A stretch of 64,000 bases of DNA from Desulfurivibrio sp044068625 (GTDB lineage Bacteria > Desulfobacterota > Desulfobulbia > Desulfobulbales > Desulfurivibrionaceae), in assembly GCF_044068625.1 (NCBI RefSeq), contig NZ_JBIPKH010000015.1:1-64000 (forward strand), read 5' to 3'. A program made the translations under genes and the position numbers. Position 1 is the stretch's first letter; each line of letters opens with the position of its first letter. This document shows positions 1 through 8,869 of this stretch, piece by piece. The notes below the pieces were generated by a model. That model made no database searches. It saw only the letters and a list, made by a program, of their open reading frames with translations, and had not been told where the DNA came from.

Positions 1-235
1 CTCACACCCACCGTCGATATGGTCACGTATCTTGCCCTGGAGTTTTCGCTTCATCCCGCCCACCGCGAGCCTAAAATAACATCCGTCCATCTTTTGCTTT
101 AATAGTAAATCATAAAATAAAGAGCTAAGAAGGCCGGCCAACCAGAAAAATTTCTTGCCATTTTTATTAGTAACCGGCAATAATTGTTTCCAGTTGCGGC
201 ATTAATCGGAAAAATTGATAGCCGGAGGTTTCGCC
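1..235. other. left edge, no gene assigned
   Basis: No complete gene is seen. A minus-strand reading frame opens with ATG at 90 and stays open to the window edge, so the 5' end of a gene leaving the window is possible. A plus-strand frame also ends with TAA near 108. Neither has a convincing ribosome binding site or recognisable protein sequence. The stretch from about 90 to 210 is AT-rich and fits a promoter region for the ATPase gene that follows. Confidence 0.3.
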
Positions 236-1588
236 ATGATTGACATGCTCAAAGAGATCATCCTCGATTTTCAGGAAATTGATCTGCCGACGGGTGTGCC
301 CAGACGGGTTGCCGTTTCGCCGATGCCGGGCAAAGCCACGGTTTGCATCGGTGTGCGCCGCAGCGGCAAATCGACTTTCATGTTCCAGCTGATGAAGAAG
401 CTGGAGGATTCCGGTGTTTCCCGTCAGAACATCCTCTATCTGAACTTTTTCGATGATCGCCTGCACAGTCTGCAACATGACAACCTGGGTGTGATTCTGG
501 AAGCCTACTTCTCGCTCTATCCGGAAAAAAAGAATGCGGAGAAGGTTTATTGCTTTTTTGATGAGATCCAGGTCGTGCCCGGTTGGGAGCCCTTCATTGA
601 CCGCTTGCTGCGCATGGAAAAGTGCGAGGTGTACATCACCGGGTCGTCGGCTCAGATGCTTTCGCGAGAGATCGCGACCCAGATGCGCGGACGGGCACTC
701 TCCTGGGAAATGTTCCCCTTTTCATTCCGGGAGTTTCTCGACTACAAGGGGGTCGAGCATCACGGGCCACTCTCAACCAAAAAACGTCTGACCATCCAGA
801 AGGCATTCGAGGAGTACTGGGAAACCGGTGGCTTCCCCGAGGTCGTAGGACTTAACCGGAGGCTGCGGATCAAGACCCACCAGGAGTATTGGGGCCCAAT
901 GCTGTTCCGCGACCTCGTTGAACGCCATGCTATCTCTCACCCCAGGGCGGTCACGGATCTGGCGCATTGGCTGGTGGACAATACGGGGTCTCTCTATTCC
1001 ATCAACAACCTGACCGGCTATCTGAAATCCTTGGGTCACAAAGCGCCGAAAGCCGCCGTCTCCGATTATCTCGAATGGTTCGAAGACGCCTACGTTCTGT
1101 TTACGGTGCGCATCTTTGACGCTTCGCTGGCCCGGGCCAAGGTCAACCCAAAGAAAATTTACTGCGTCGATCACGCGCTGGTGACCTCGATCAGCTCCGG
1201 CATTCTGGTCAACTCGGGACATCTCCTGGAAAACCTGGTGTTCACGGCGCTGCGCCGGATCACGCCGGAGATCTTTTACCACAAGACCAGGGCGGGCCGG
1301 GAGGTTGATTTCATCGCCGGCCGATCGGGGCCGTCCCGCATGCTGGTTCAGGTTTGTGAATCGATGGCCGACCAGCAAACCCGCAAACGGGAAACCGCAG
1401 CGCTTGCCGAGGCCATGACCGAACTGAAACTGTCGCAAGGAATCATCGTGACCCGTAACGAGGAAGAGCAGATAAAGGTTGATTCCGGCAAGATTGACGT
1501 GGTGCCAGTCTGGCGGTTTCTGCTGAATTTGCCGGAAAGCGCCGCAATTCGCCGGGCAATAGGCAGAAAAACAAAACCCGCCCAATAA
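236..1588 (+). CDS. AAA family ATPase with DUF4143 domain
   Basis: The 450-residue product has the layout of the AAA_14/DUF4143 family: an N-terminal P-loop ATPase followed by a C-terminal nuclease-like DUF4143 domain. Visible motifs are the Walker A IGVRRSGKST near residue 40, Walker B CFFDEIQ near residue 105, the sensor stretch YITGSSAQ, and the C-terminal signature GREVDFIAG that marks a restriction-endonuclease-like fold. The ATG at 236 is chosen over an upstream TTG at 215 because GGAGG lies seven bases before it. The last residues (GRKTKPAQ) are encoded by sequence resembling the tmRNA terminator found at 23.09 kb, so the natural C-terminus may have been replaced. Family members are common in genomic islands. 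Their biological role is poorly defined and I do not assign one. Confidence 0.85.
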   Translation: MIDMLKEIILDFQEIDLPTGVPRRVAVSPMPGKATVCIGVRRSGKSTFMFQLMKKLEDSGVSRQNILYLNFFDDRLHSLQHDNLGVILEAYFSLYPEKKNAEKVYCFFDEIQVVPGWEPFIDRLLRMEKCEVYITGSSAQMLSREIATQMRGRALSWEMFPFSFREFLDYKGVEHHGPLSTKKRLTIQKAFEEYWETGGFPEVVGLNRRLRIKTHQEYWGPMLFRDLVERHAISHPRAVTDLAHWLVDNTGSLYSINNLTGYLKSLGHKAPKAAVSDYLEWFEDAYVLFTVRIFDASLARAKVNPKKIYCVDHALVTSISSGILVNSGHLLENLVFTALRRITPEIFYHKTRAGREVDFIAGRSGPSRMLVQVCESMADQQTRKRETAALAEAMTELKLSQGIIVTRNEEEQIKVDSGKIDVVPVWRFLLNLPESAAIRRAIGRKTKPAQ

Positions 1589-1745
1589 CCGGACGAGTAG
1601 CACCCTCGGTGCCGACTCATCCAACGTATCCAGGGCCAACAGAGCAGGCACGAAAAAAAAATTCAGCCGCCGCCCGACACTTTCTTCGTCTCTCCGGAAA
1701 GATAGTGATCAAGGCGGTAGCGCCGACACCCTTGATGTCGGCACA
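1561..1745. repeat. left copy of island-boundary repeat
   Basis: Three blocks match the right end of the island. About 1563-1597 resembles the tmRNA terminator segment at 23090-23118. About 1650-1705 matches 22757-22812, sharing the core CGACACTTTCT followed by CGTCTCTCCGG. About 1706-1745 matches 23032-23072, sharing the core AGCGCCGACACCC. The last two blocks are contiguous here but are separated by about 220 bp containing a small gene on the right. The terminator-like block lies before them here and after them on the right. Similarity was judged by eye, roughly 80-90% per block. Confidence 0.6.
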
Positions 1746-2140
1746 GACGAAGACCCAAGATATTTTTCGAACCTGCGGCACATGCGCTCGAAGGCTCTTA
1801 ATTCAGCCTGGGTCATCTGGTCATAATGATCCGGTAGTATGCCGTCATCGGCCACCGATTCGGCCAGCTTTTCCAGTGGGTCGCCTGAATATTCCTCATA
1901 CAGGGAAACCTGGCGGATGATGGTCCCACCAAGCAGCCACAGGTTGTCACGGTATTGCGCAAAGGTCTTGCGGGACTTTCCTTCGGCATAAAGTGCCTGC
2001 AGAAAACCGGCAAACCAGGGCAACAGTTTCCGGCCGTAGGCGAGGTCTTCCTCAACGCCCATCCAGCTCTTCGGCCACTGATCGAAATTCGGTGCCCAGG
2101 CGCGGAAACTTACGGATTCTGTCTTCTTGTTCACGTTCAC
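1709..2140 (-). CDS. small hypothetical protein downstream of jetD
   Basis: About 143 residues if the GTG at 2140 (or 2134) after a GGGGAG ribosome site is used; the open frame extends to 2203. I do not recognise a named family. The middle (GKSRKTFAQYRDNLWLLGG, about residues 56-75) resembles small uncharacterised proteins whose helical domain looks like the SAM-like core-binding domain of tyrosine recombinases, but no catalytic domain follows. The final residues, from about EKYLGSSSV onward, are encoded inside the left boundary repeat, so the original C-terminus may be lost. It lies about 90 bp after jetD on the same strand and could be the last gene of the Wadjet transcript or an unrelated passenger. 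Confidence 0.55.
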   Translation of the reverse strand: MNVNKKTESVSFRAWAPNFDQWPKSWMGVEEDLAYGRKLLPWFAGFLQALYAEGKSRKTFAQYRDNLWLLGGTIIRQVSLYEEYSGDPLEKLAESVADDGILPDHYDQMTQAELRAFERMCRRFEKYLGSSSVPTSRVSALPP

Positions 2141-2230
2141 ATTACTCCCCCAATAAAATCCAACCCTCTCCTCATCCTGTCTGCCGCCGACCTGTCCGAA
2201 CAACCGGGTCCACCTCTGATCTCTTGAAAT

Positions 2231-3406
2231 TCACAAATTTATCAGGGCCTCAAGCAGAAAATTAAACCCTATCCGCTCTTGCTCCAGCCGGATTCGGTTA
2301 CCCCAATGATTCTGGCGCAGCTGCGCGTAAAGAGCGGCTTCCTCCGCATTCAACCGCGCCAGGCTTCCCGTCGCGGGCTGGGCCTCAACTCCCCACAGCG
2401 ATCGATGTTCCAGGAGAGTCCGCCGGTCCATGAGCAAGGAGGTGGTGTGGGGCAAGAGCCCCCGTAACTGGTCGAGAATGGCAAAACCGTGGGTATCGAT
2501 ATCCCCCCAATAGTAGATTTCTTTCTCGTGCAGCCAAGGGGCGGCGGCGAGATTGTCAAATCCGTACCCCGCTCCGAAGATCACCATCGCCTCGGGAACA
2601 TCCGGAAAAGCCAGAAAGTTGATCTCGTTTTCGGTGATGAACACTTTCGATACCGGCAACTTAAGCGACGTGAAGGCGGCCTGCGTCAGGGTGATATCCT
2701 GGTCGGCTTCCGTCGGCAGCAGCCGGATATTCGGGTCCAGCATCCGAAAGCGTACCCGTGAAGGTTTGTCCAGAAAGCCATAACGGTGGCAGAATCCGCC
2801 AATGCCCGTCCGTGTTGCATCAATGGCCTCCTCCGGCAAGGCAAGATCGAGCAGTTCCGCCAGCACGCTGCGATGTCCTTCAAGCAACTTGGTATGAACA
2901 CCTGGCAGGTTGATCTGGCGCGGATAAACAGCGGGGCGGGGGTGTTCGCGCAGCCAGGCGACAATTGCCAGCAGTCGCGGCCACTCCTCGGCCAGGGCCA
3001 AAGCGCGCAGCGGTCGCTTGGCCAGCCAGGGGAGCAGTTCGGGCTGCCTCTCTCCGGTCAGTTCAACCAGCGCGGCAAACTGCTCTGCCGCCCGGCGCTT
3101 GCCGATCAGTCCGAGGGCATCCTCCAGGGTATCGATCCAGATTTCCGCCGGGATCTCGTTGGTTCCCAGGACGCGGTGGTCGACGCTGCGCCACGCGATG
3201 CGATAGTGCCCGGCGGCTCCGGCCAATTGGGCGATCCATTCCCGCACCTCGGCAAACCGTTCGCTCAGCGCCTTGGAATCGGGTCCCCTGAGCGTCAAGC
3301 GCCGGGGGAAGAGCGGCTCCCCGCCAGCCAGGGAGGCCAGCAATAAACCGCGCTCCCAGAGCTTATGGGCCTGCGCTTTGAGATCAGCCGGGGTTGTCCA
3401 CTTCAT
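2231..3406 (-). CDS. jetD: Wadjet anti-plasmid system nuclease subunit JetD
   Basis: This 391-residue protein matches JetD (MksG): an N-terminal DUF3322 region followed by a C-terminal DUF2220 TOPRIM-like nuclease domain. In characterised Wadjet systems JetD cleaves small circular DNA extruded by the JetABC SMC complex. The TOPRIM acidic signature is visible as ITENEINF near residue 255 and WGDIDTHGF near residue 302, so the catalytic residues look intact. The ATG overlaps the end of jetC by 23 bases and has AGGA six bases upstream. Full length and in the usual last position of the jetABCD order. Confidence 0.93.
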   Translation of the reverse strand: MKWTTPADLKAQAHKLWERGLLLASLAGGEPLFPRRLTLRGPDSKALSERFAEVREWIAQLAGAAGHYRIAWRSVDHRVLGTNEIPAEIWIDTLEDALGLIGKRRAAEQFAALVELTGERQPELLPWLAKRPLRALALAEEWPRLLAIVAWLREHPRPAVYPRQINLPGVHTKLLEGHRSVLAELLDLALPEEAIDATRTGIGGFCHRYGFLDKPSRVRFRMLDPNIRLLPTEADQDITLTQAAFTSLKLPVSKVFITENEINFLAFPDVPEAMVIFGAGYGFDNLAAAPWLHEKEIYYWGDIDTHGFAILDQLRGLLPHTTSLLMDRRTLLEHRSLWGVEAQPATGSLARLNAEEAALYAQLRQNHWGNRIRLEQERIGFNFLLEALINL

Positions 3407-6400
3407 CCCGCATCCTTTGCTTCTCGGCCCGATACTCCTCGATGCTCAGGTTGCGCAGGACCGAGTTGCGACCGTCCTCATTGTGAACAAACCCGACACC
3501 GGCGACAAAAGGTTCAATGATATGGATTTTCTGCAAAGGCGTGACAATCAGCAGTTGCAGATTGAGTTGGGCGAATAGCCGCAAGCCGTACTGGGCCGAC
3601 TCATCGGAACCCCGACCGAAAGCCTCGTCGATCACCACGAAGCGGAAAGAGCGCGAGCGCACCTCTCCCCATTCCAAACCAAACTGATAGGCCAGGCTGG
3701 CGGCGAGCACCGTGTAGGCGAGTTTTTCCTTCTGGCCCCCCGATTTTCCCCCGGAATCCGCGTAATGTTCAAATTCACCGTTGTCCTCGCGCCAACGCTC
3801 GCTGGCGGCAAACACGAACCAGTTGCGCACATCGGTCACCTTGGCCGTCCAGCGCCGATCCAGCTCGGAGTATTCCTGCCGGCCACGGAACCGTTCAATG
3901 ATTCGCTTCACCTGGAGGAATTTCGCTTCCGAGTATTGCGTATCCTCCGAGCCGGTCAGCGCCCCCTCGGTACAGGCGCGCAACTCGCTCTGGAATTCCC
4001 GGATCTCGGCGTCAAGATTCATCTGCGCTTCGAGACTGATGTAGCGGCCGGGGTTGTAGTCGATCCGGGTGAGCGATTCGTTGATCCGGGCAATGCGCTC
4101 TTTGATCTTTTCCCGTTCGCGGGCCAGTTGGGATTGGAAATTCGCCACCTCCCGGATGGTGTTCTCATTGAGCAGTTCCTTGAAACGCCCTTCAAAACGG
4201 GGCAGGTCGTCGGCCCGGAGCCGATCCAGCATCGCCCGGTATTCGGGACCGGCAGCCAGATTGACATCCGCGTCCCGGGTCTCCAATGGCCAGTCCTTTT
4301 TATACTCGGCCATCGCCTTGATGATTTTTTCGCTCAGCCTGGCCAGTTTTTTGTCTTCAGCATCAATTTTACCCGTCAGCCAGTCGCGCATGTCACGCTC
4401 ACGATTGTCACAGGATTCCACCGTCAGCAACTGGCTGCCGAGGGCCTCCTCACGCATCGCTTCCAGGGTTGTAAACCGCCGGGTGGAATCCGCGGCCGCT
4501 GCCGCCAGCAGGGCTTGCGTCTGCTGGTGCAATGCCTGCGCGTCACTGATTTTCTGCTCGGTTTTGGCTCGTTTGTCATTTCGTTCCTTAAGCCGTTCTT
4601 CCGTCGCTTTCAACTCCTCTTCCAGCGCGGCCAATTGCGCCGTGAGGGTTTTGAGCAGATCGGAAGCGGCCTCCAGATCGCGTTTCTCCGCCGCGAGCCT
4701 CTCGATGATCACCGCCACCGGCTTCCAGTCCAGGTCGCGGAAATCGGAGTATTCGTCCAGCTTCGAAAGGAGCGAGAGCCGCTCCTTGAGGGCCGACTGT
4801 TCCTCCAGCAGAGCGCTGATGCGGTCGCCGAGTCCGGCAAGATGCGTCTCCTGCTGTCCGGCCCGCGCTTCCAGGGCCGCGATTTTTTCGGTGTTGCTCC
4901 AACCCAGCACATAGCGGCCGCGATCATCGAGGCGATGCCGATCATCCTTTTCATGCCGCTCTCCCGGGGCCTTGATCTGCCCGGCGCGGGTGAGGGCTCG
5001 GGTCTCGCGGCGAAACTGCTCCTGAGACAGACAACAGGCCAGATTAAAGCGGTGCGCAATCTCGCGTTCGAGCCAGTCGTAAAAGGGGGAGTCGGATTTG
5101 ACTTGCAGCTTGCGCGCCAGGGATTCGGGATGGAGCGCCGGCAAATCCTGGCGGCCCCCCTCCCGCACCCGGAAATAGACCAGCCTCCCCCGCAAGTGGG
5201 TGCAGTCAACCCATTCGGCCACCCCCGGGTAATAACGATCCGGCACCAGCAGGGACAGACCGAAGCCGCGCAGCAGCCGCTCAATGGCTCCTTCCCAGTC
5301 GCGCTGGTCCTCACGAACCCGCAGCAGCTCACCGGCAAACGGCAGCTCTTCTTCGGCCAGATTCAGCGCCTGGCACAGCGAACGCCGCATGGTGATCTGC
5401 TTTTGGTCGATATTACTGACCCGGGCCTTCAATCCCGTGATTTCAATTTGCAGTTGATCGTATTCCTGCCGCCCCTGGGCAAAGGCAACTTCCGCCCGGG
5501 TGCGATCATTCTGAGCCTGCGCTTCAGCTTCGGCGGCCGTTTCACGCCAGGTGGCGGTTTCAGCCCGCTGGCGCAGAAATTCTTCCGGGGTCGCGGCGGG
5601 ATCTTCTCCCAGTACCCGCACCAGCTCCTCGTAGCGGGCGGCTTTCCGCTTGCGGCGTTCCAGCTCCTCCTGTTTCCGGCGTATTTCGGCGCCGAGGTTC
5701 TCGATTCGGTCGCCGCCGTTTTCCGCGATGGCGCGGCGCAGCCGCCGCTCCTCTTCCTGCTGGGCGCGCCGCTGTTCCTCCAGCCCCTCACCGGCCAGGC
5801 GGTGCCGGTTCAACTCCTCGGCCAGCGAGCCGAGACGTTTCGTGAGCAGGTCGAGCTTCAGGGCGGCGAACCAGGGGCGCAGGGCCGTGCGGCAGGCCCG
5901 CAGATTTTCCGCCGCTTGCGCCAGTTCCTGGTGGTGGTCACAATCGGCCACCAGGGGCGTAAGCGCCTCCACCTGCCGTTTGGCCTTGAGAACCGCTTCG
6001 TGGGCCCGGTTGAGATCCTCGAAGTGGCCGATCAGGGCGGAGATGCGGGGCGCGACCTCGAAGGGCTCCAGCATGTGGCTGCGCACGAAGTCGGTCAGGT
6101 TCCCCACCGATTTGAGGGAGACGGTTTGATGGAACAGCTCCAGCGCCTGCTCGTTGTCAATGCCGAAGCGGCGACGGAACCAGGAACCGTAGGGCGGAAA
6201 GTTGTCGAACAGTTCGACGCCGCGGGCGCGCAACCGTTTGCGCAGGCCGCTAATCTCGCGGCCGAATCCGGAAAAATCAGCCGCTATGGAAAGATCGCGT
6301 TCGCAGGCCGCGTACAGGCGGGCCGGCTGCGCGTTCGCATCTTTCATCCAGAAGACCTGCGCCAGGGTGACCGTTTTGTTATACCCGGCATTGTAGAAAA

Positions 6401-6767
6401 CGCCGAGAATCACCGAATAGCTGTTGAAATCGCGCAGGGCGACCGGCTTGGCGCTGCCCAGGGTCTCCTGGCGCTCCGATTTATAATAGCCGAGCACATA
6501 GGACTTAAGCGACCGTTCGCGGCTGTCGGCTCCGGCCGCCTTGTTGTAGGCCACCCGATGGCTCGGCACCAGCAGGGTGGTGACGGCGTCGACCAGGGTC
6601 GATTTTCCGGAACCGATATCACCGGTGAGGAGGCTGTTTTTTCCACCCAGGCGCAGTGTCCAGACCCGGCCGTCGAAAGTGCCCCAGTTGAAGACCTCAA
6701 GCCGTTGCAGGCGAAAGCCGGCCAGCCGGTCATCGGCGATAAATCCCAGAAACAGCGGCTCAGCCAC
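3384..6767 (-). CDS. jetC: Wadjet SMC-like ATPase JetC (MksB type)
   Basis: A giant SMC/MukB-like protein of about 1127 residues, the motor of the Wadjet loop-extrusion complex. Walker A TGDIGSGKST lies near residue 52. Long Glu/Arg/Lys-rich coiled coils run roughly from residue 260 to 480 and 640 to 920, around a hinge-like middle. The ABC signature SGGQKEK is near residue 1007 and Walker B VVIDEAFGRG near 1044. The start is taken as the GTG at 6767, which overlaps the jetB stop by 8 bases and follows a GGAAGGGGG ribosome site; an upstream ATG at 6854 would lie wholly inside jetB. The long open frame on the opposite strand here is a shadow. Confidence 0.93.
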   Translation of the reverse strand: MAEPLFLGFIADDRLAGFRLQRLEVFNWGTFDGRVWTLRLGGKNSLLTGDIGSGKSTLVDAVTTLLVPSHRVAYNKAAGADSRERSLKSYVLGYYKSERQETLGSAKPVALRDFNSYSVILGVFYNAGYNKTVTLAQVFWMKDANAQPARLYAACERDLSIAADFSGFGREISGLRKRLRARGVELFDNFPPYGSWFRRRFGIDNEQALELFHQTVSLKSVGNLTDFVRSHMLEPFEVAPRISALIGHFEDLNRAHEAVLKAKRQVEALTPLVADCDHHQELAQAAENLRACRTALRPWFAALKLDLLTKRLGSLAEELNRHRLAGEGLEEQRRAQQEEERRLRRAIAENGGDRIENLGAEIRRKQEELERRKRKAARYEELVRVLGEDPAATPEEFLRQRAETATWRETAAEAEAQAQNDRTRAEVAFAQGRQEYDQLQIEITGLKARVSNIDQKQITMRRSLCQALNLAEEELPFAGELLRVREDQRDWEGAIERLLRGFGLSLLVPDRYYPGVAEWVDCTHLRGRLVYFRVREGGRQDLPALHPESLARKLQVKSDSPFYDWLEREIAHRFNLACCLSQEQFRRETRALTRAGQIKAPGERHEKDDRHRLDDRGRYVLGWSNTEKIAALEARAGQQETHLAGLGDRISALLEEQSALKERLSLLSKLDEYSDFRDLDWKPVAVIIERLAAEKRDLEAASDLLKTLTAQLAALEEELKATEERLKERNDKRAKTEQKISDAQALHQQTQALLAAAAADSTRRFTTLEAMREEALGSQLLTVESCDNRERDMRDWLTGKIDAEDKKLARLSEKIIKAMAEYKKDWPLETRDADVNLAAGPEYRAMLDRLRADDLPRFEGRFKELLNENTIREVANFQSQLAREREKIKERIARINESLTRIDYNPGRYISLEAQMNLDAEIREFQSELRACTEGALTGSEDTQYSEAKFLQVKRIIERFRGRQEYSELDRRWTAKVTDVRNWFVFAASERWREDNGEFEHYADSGGKSGGQKEKLAYTVLAASLAYQFGLEWGEVRSRSFRFVVIDEAFGRGSDESAQYGLRLFAQLNLQLLIVTPLQKIHIIEPFVAGVGFVHNEDGRNSVLRNLSIEEYRAEKQRMRDEVDNPG

Positions 6768-7401
6768 CTTCGCCCCCTTCCACGGCCCCGGCAAGCTGCC
6801 GCCGATATTCCGCCAGCCGCTCATCAAAGTCGGCCAGCCATTGTGCATCGACAAACGCCTTGATAATCCGCCGCACTTCGATCATCTGCCCTTGTCCCCG
6901 CAGGCGGCGCACAAAACCCAGTTCGGCGATCCTGTTCAGGGTGGCATCGACCTGATCGATCAGTTTGACCTCGTTACTGCCGGGCGGGAGAAAAATCCGG
7001 ATCAACTCCACCACCTCATCCCGGGAAAGGATCAGGCGGGTGTCGCCGCCGCCGGCATCAAACTCGGCCAGCTTTTTGCGTAAAAGCGCGAGCAGCAGAC
7101 TGACCGGATAGGAGAGCTGCCGCCGGGCAACCAGACGCGGGATGGTCGCTGCGCCGTCGTCATCCTTTTCCGGCCGGGCGCGTAGAAAAGCGTATCCTTC
7201 CGCCTCGTCGAGCATCAGCTCCAGGCCGAGTACCGCCACGTAGTCCCGGACACTCGCCTGCAGCTTCAGCAGCGAGCCCCACAATCCCGGATTTTCGTCC
7301 TGATAAATCACCCCCTTTAACAGGGGAACCACCACTGCCGACAGCTCATGGGCCGGATTGGCCAAATGGCCGGAATCGTTGATATCTGCGTGCTCCATCA
7401 T
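6760..7401 (-). CDS. jetB: Wadjet subunit JetB (DUF4194, MksE-like)
   Basis: 213 residues, matching the DUF4194 family and the usual JetB length. JetB is the KITE-type (MksE-like) winged-helix subunit that binds the kleisin in the JetABC condensin-like complex. Typical features are the YPVSLLLALLRKKL helix and the C-terminal winged helix ending in LGFVRRL before a short helix. ATGATG at 7401 follows AAAGGA. It lies 9 bases after jetA and overlaps jetC, consistent with translational coupling in one minus-strand operon. Confidence 0.9.
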   Translation of the reverse strand: MMEHADINDSGHLANPAHELSAVVVPLLKGVIYQDENPGLWGSLLKLQASVRDYVAVLGLELMLDEAEGYAFLRARPEKDDDGAATIPRLVARRQLSYPVSLLLALLRKKLAEFDAGGGDTRLILSRDEVVELIRIFLPPGSNEVKLIDQVDATLNRIAELGFVRRLRGQGQMIEVRRIIKAFVDAQWLADFDERLAEYRRQLAGAVEGGEGG

Positions 7402-7410
7402 CGGTTCCTT

Positions 7411-8856
7411 TCAGTCCCTCAGCAAGATAATGCGCGGTAGAGTCGCCTGGCGGATGCGGCCGGTGTCGGACTGCCAGCTTACCTGTTCCCGCGCCTCTTC
7501 ATCCACGGCCGTGCTGGGCCAGGCTCCGGCCAGTTGCAGGTAGGTAACCAGTTCGGCCAGCCCCTGACGCAGCGGGTGGCGCAAAACCACCTCGGCAAGG
7601 CTGATCTGGCTGCGGTTTTGCAGCTCCTGGCGGATATTTTTACGCAACTCGGCCCGGTCAACCACGATCTGCGCGTAGAGCGCCGCCGTATCCACCTCCG
7701 CATCCCCTTCATCCGGTGCCATCCCGGTCAGGAGCGGCTTGAACGGCGGCCGGTAAAGAGGCCGCTCCAGGGGGAGCTCGACGTTGGCCGCAGTCTCGGC
7801 CAGGGGCATGAAATCTCCCGGGGGGAAATCTTCGTGCAGCGCCAGGGCATGGTTTTCGATGCCGTGCAGGATCTCCATGATGCGCCGGTTCTCCAGCCAG
7901 GCCTGGTCGTCGAGAAAGCGGCGCAGTTGCTCGGAAAGCCTGGCCACCGTGCGCTGGGTGTGTTCTCCCGCCTCCAGCCAGTCGTAGTGTACCCGCTGCA
8001 GCCGGGTTTCAGGGTGCATGGCGGCAATCGGCGGCAGGGACAACACCTGCTGGAGCAAGCGGCTTAACTCTTCCTGCCGGGACTGGGACATCAGGAAATC
8101 CCAGAAGGCCCGGAAGCTTTTTCCCTGGTCCGAATCGGCGATGGCGTCCCGCTCGCCCATGATCTCTTCGAGCAGCGCCCCCTTGGCCCCCTCCCACAGG
8201 GCAACGCGTTCGCGCACCCGCCGGTCGAGGGTGCGGAAATTTTGCTCCACCTCGCGAAAGTCGGCCAGCAGTTCCCGCGCCAGTTGCAGAAACTGCTGGA
8301 AACGGTCCTTCAGCGCCGTATCGTCCAGCAGCGGAATATCGCCCGCCAGAATGCGGGCGATTTCGGCGTCGATATCGCTGCGGCGTTTTTGCAGTTCGGC
8401 GATCCGCACCTGCGGATCGGTCTGGCTTCCCTCTTCCATCTGCCGCAGCAGCGCAAACAGGGTGAGGAGACGGGATTCCGTGCCGACAAAGGCTCGTGCG
8501 GTCAAACCCTCCAGCCAGGCCAGGGCCTTTTCCGTCGCCGGGGTCAGGTCAAAGTGTGGTTCATCCGTGCCGGCCGGATAGAATTTCCGCAGCCATCCCT
8601 TGTCGTTTTCGGCCCAGTCGTTGAGATAGCTGTGCGCGGTTCCCGGAAAGGCCTCGGCTCCAAGCTGCTCGCGCAGGGCAAAGAGTTCGTCTTCCAGTGC
8701 TTCGACCAGATCGGCCTGCGGTAGATTCCGCACATTGGGCACAATAAATACCCGGTGCAGAAACCCGGCCACCAGCGGCGCGTGCTGGGCGCACAGCAAC
8801 CGCCAGGCCGGGTGGTTCCGGCGGAGCAGTTCCAGGGTGGCGAAGTCGAGACCCAC
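7411..8856 (-). CDS. jetA: Wadjet subunit JetA (DUF3375, MksF-like kleisin)
   Basis: About 481 residues of the DUF3375 family. JetA is the kleisin that bridges the JetC heads and recruits JetB. The N-terminal stretch DFATLELLRRNHPAWRLL is typical of the family, and the middle contains long charged helices. Two starts are possible. The GTG at 8856 has GAGGGCGG upstream and leaves a 13-bp gap after the helicase gene. The TTG at 8883 would overlap the helicase end by 14 bases. GTG is preferred because family members usually begin near this residue. Either way jetA is tightly linked to the helicase gene upstream. Confidence 0.9.
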   Translation of the reverse strand: MGLDFATLELLRRNHPAWRLLCAQHAPLVAGFLHRVFIVPNVRNLPQADLVEALEDELFALREQLGAEAFPGTAHSYLNDWAENDKGWLRKFYPAGTDEPHFDLTPATEKALAWLEGLTARAFVGTESRLLTLFALLRQMEEGSQTDPQVRIAELQKRRSDIDAEIARILAGDIPLLDDTALKDRFQQFLQLARELLADFREVEQNFRTLDRRVRERVALWEGAKGALLEEIMGERDAIADSDQGKSFRAFWDFLMSQSRQEELSRLLQQVLSLPPIAAMHPETRLQRVHYDWLEAGEHTQRTVARLSEQLRRFLDDQAWLENRRIMEILHGIENHALALHEDFPPGDFMPLAETAANVELPLERPLYRPPFKPLLTGMAPDEGDAEVDTAALYAQIVVDRAELRKNIRQELQNRSQISLAEVVLRHPLRQGLAELVTYLQLAGAWPSTAVDEEAREQVSWQSDTGRIRQATLPRIILLRD

Positions 8857-8869
8857 GATCCGGCCGCCC

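Noticed and set aside
3765..6863. 1032-codon open frame on the plus strand opposite jetC
   Set aside because: It mirrors jetC codon structure, lacks a ribosome site and matches no family. Long antisense frames are expected in GC-rich coding DNA.
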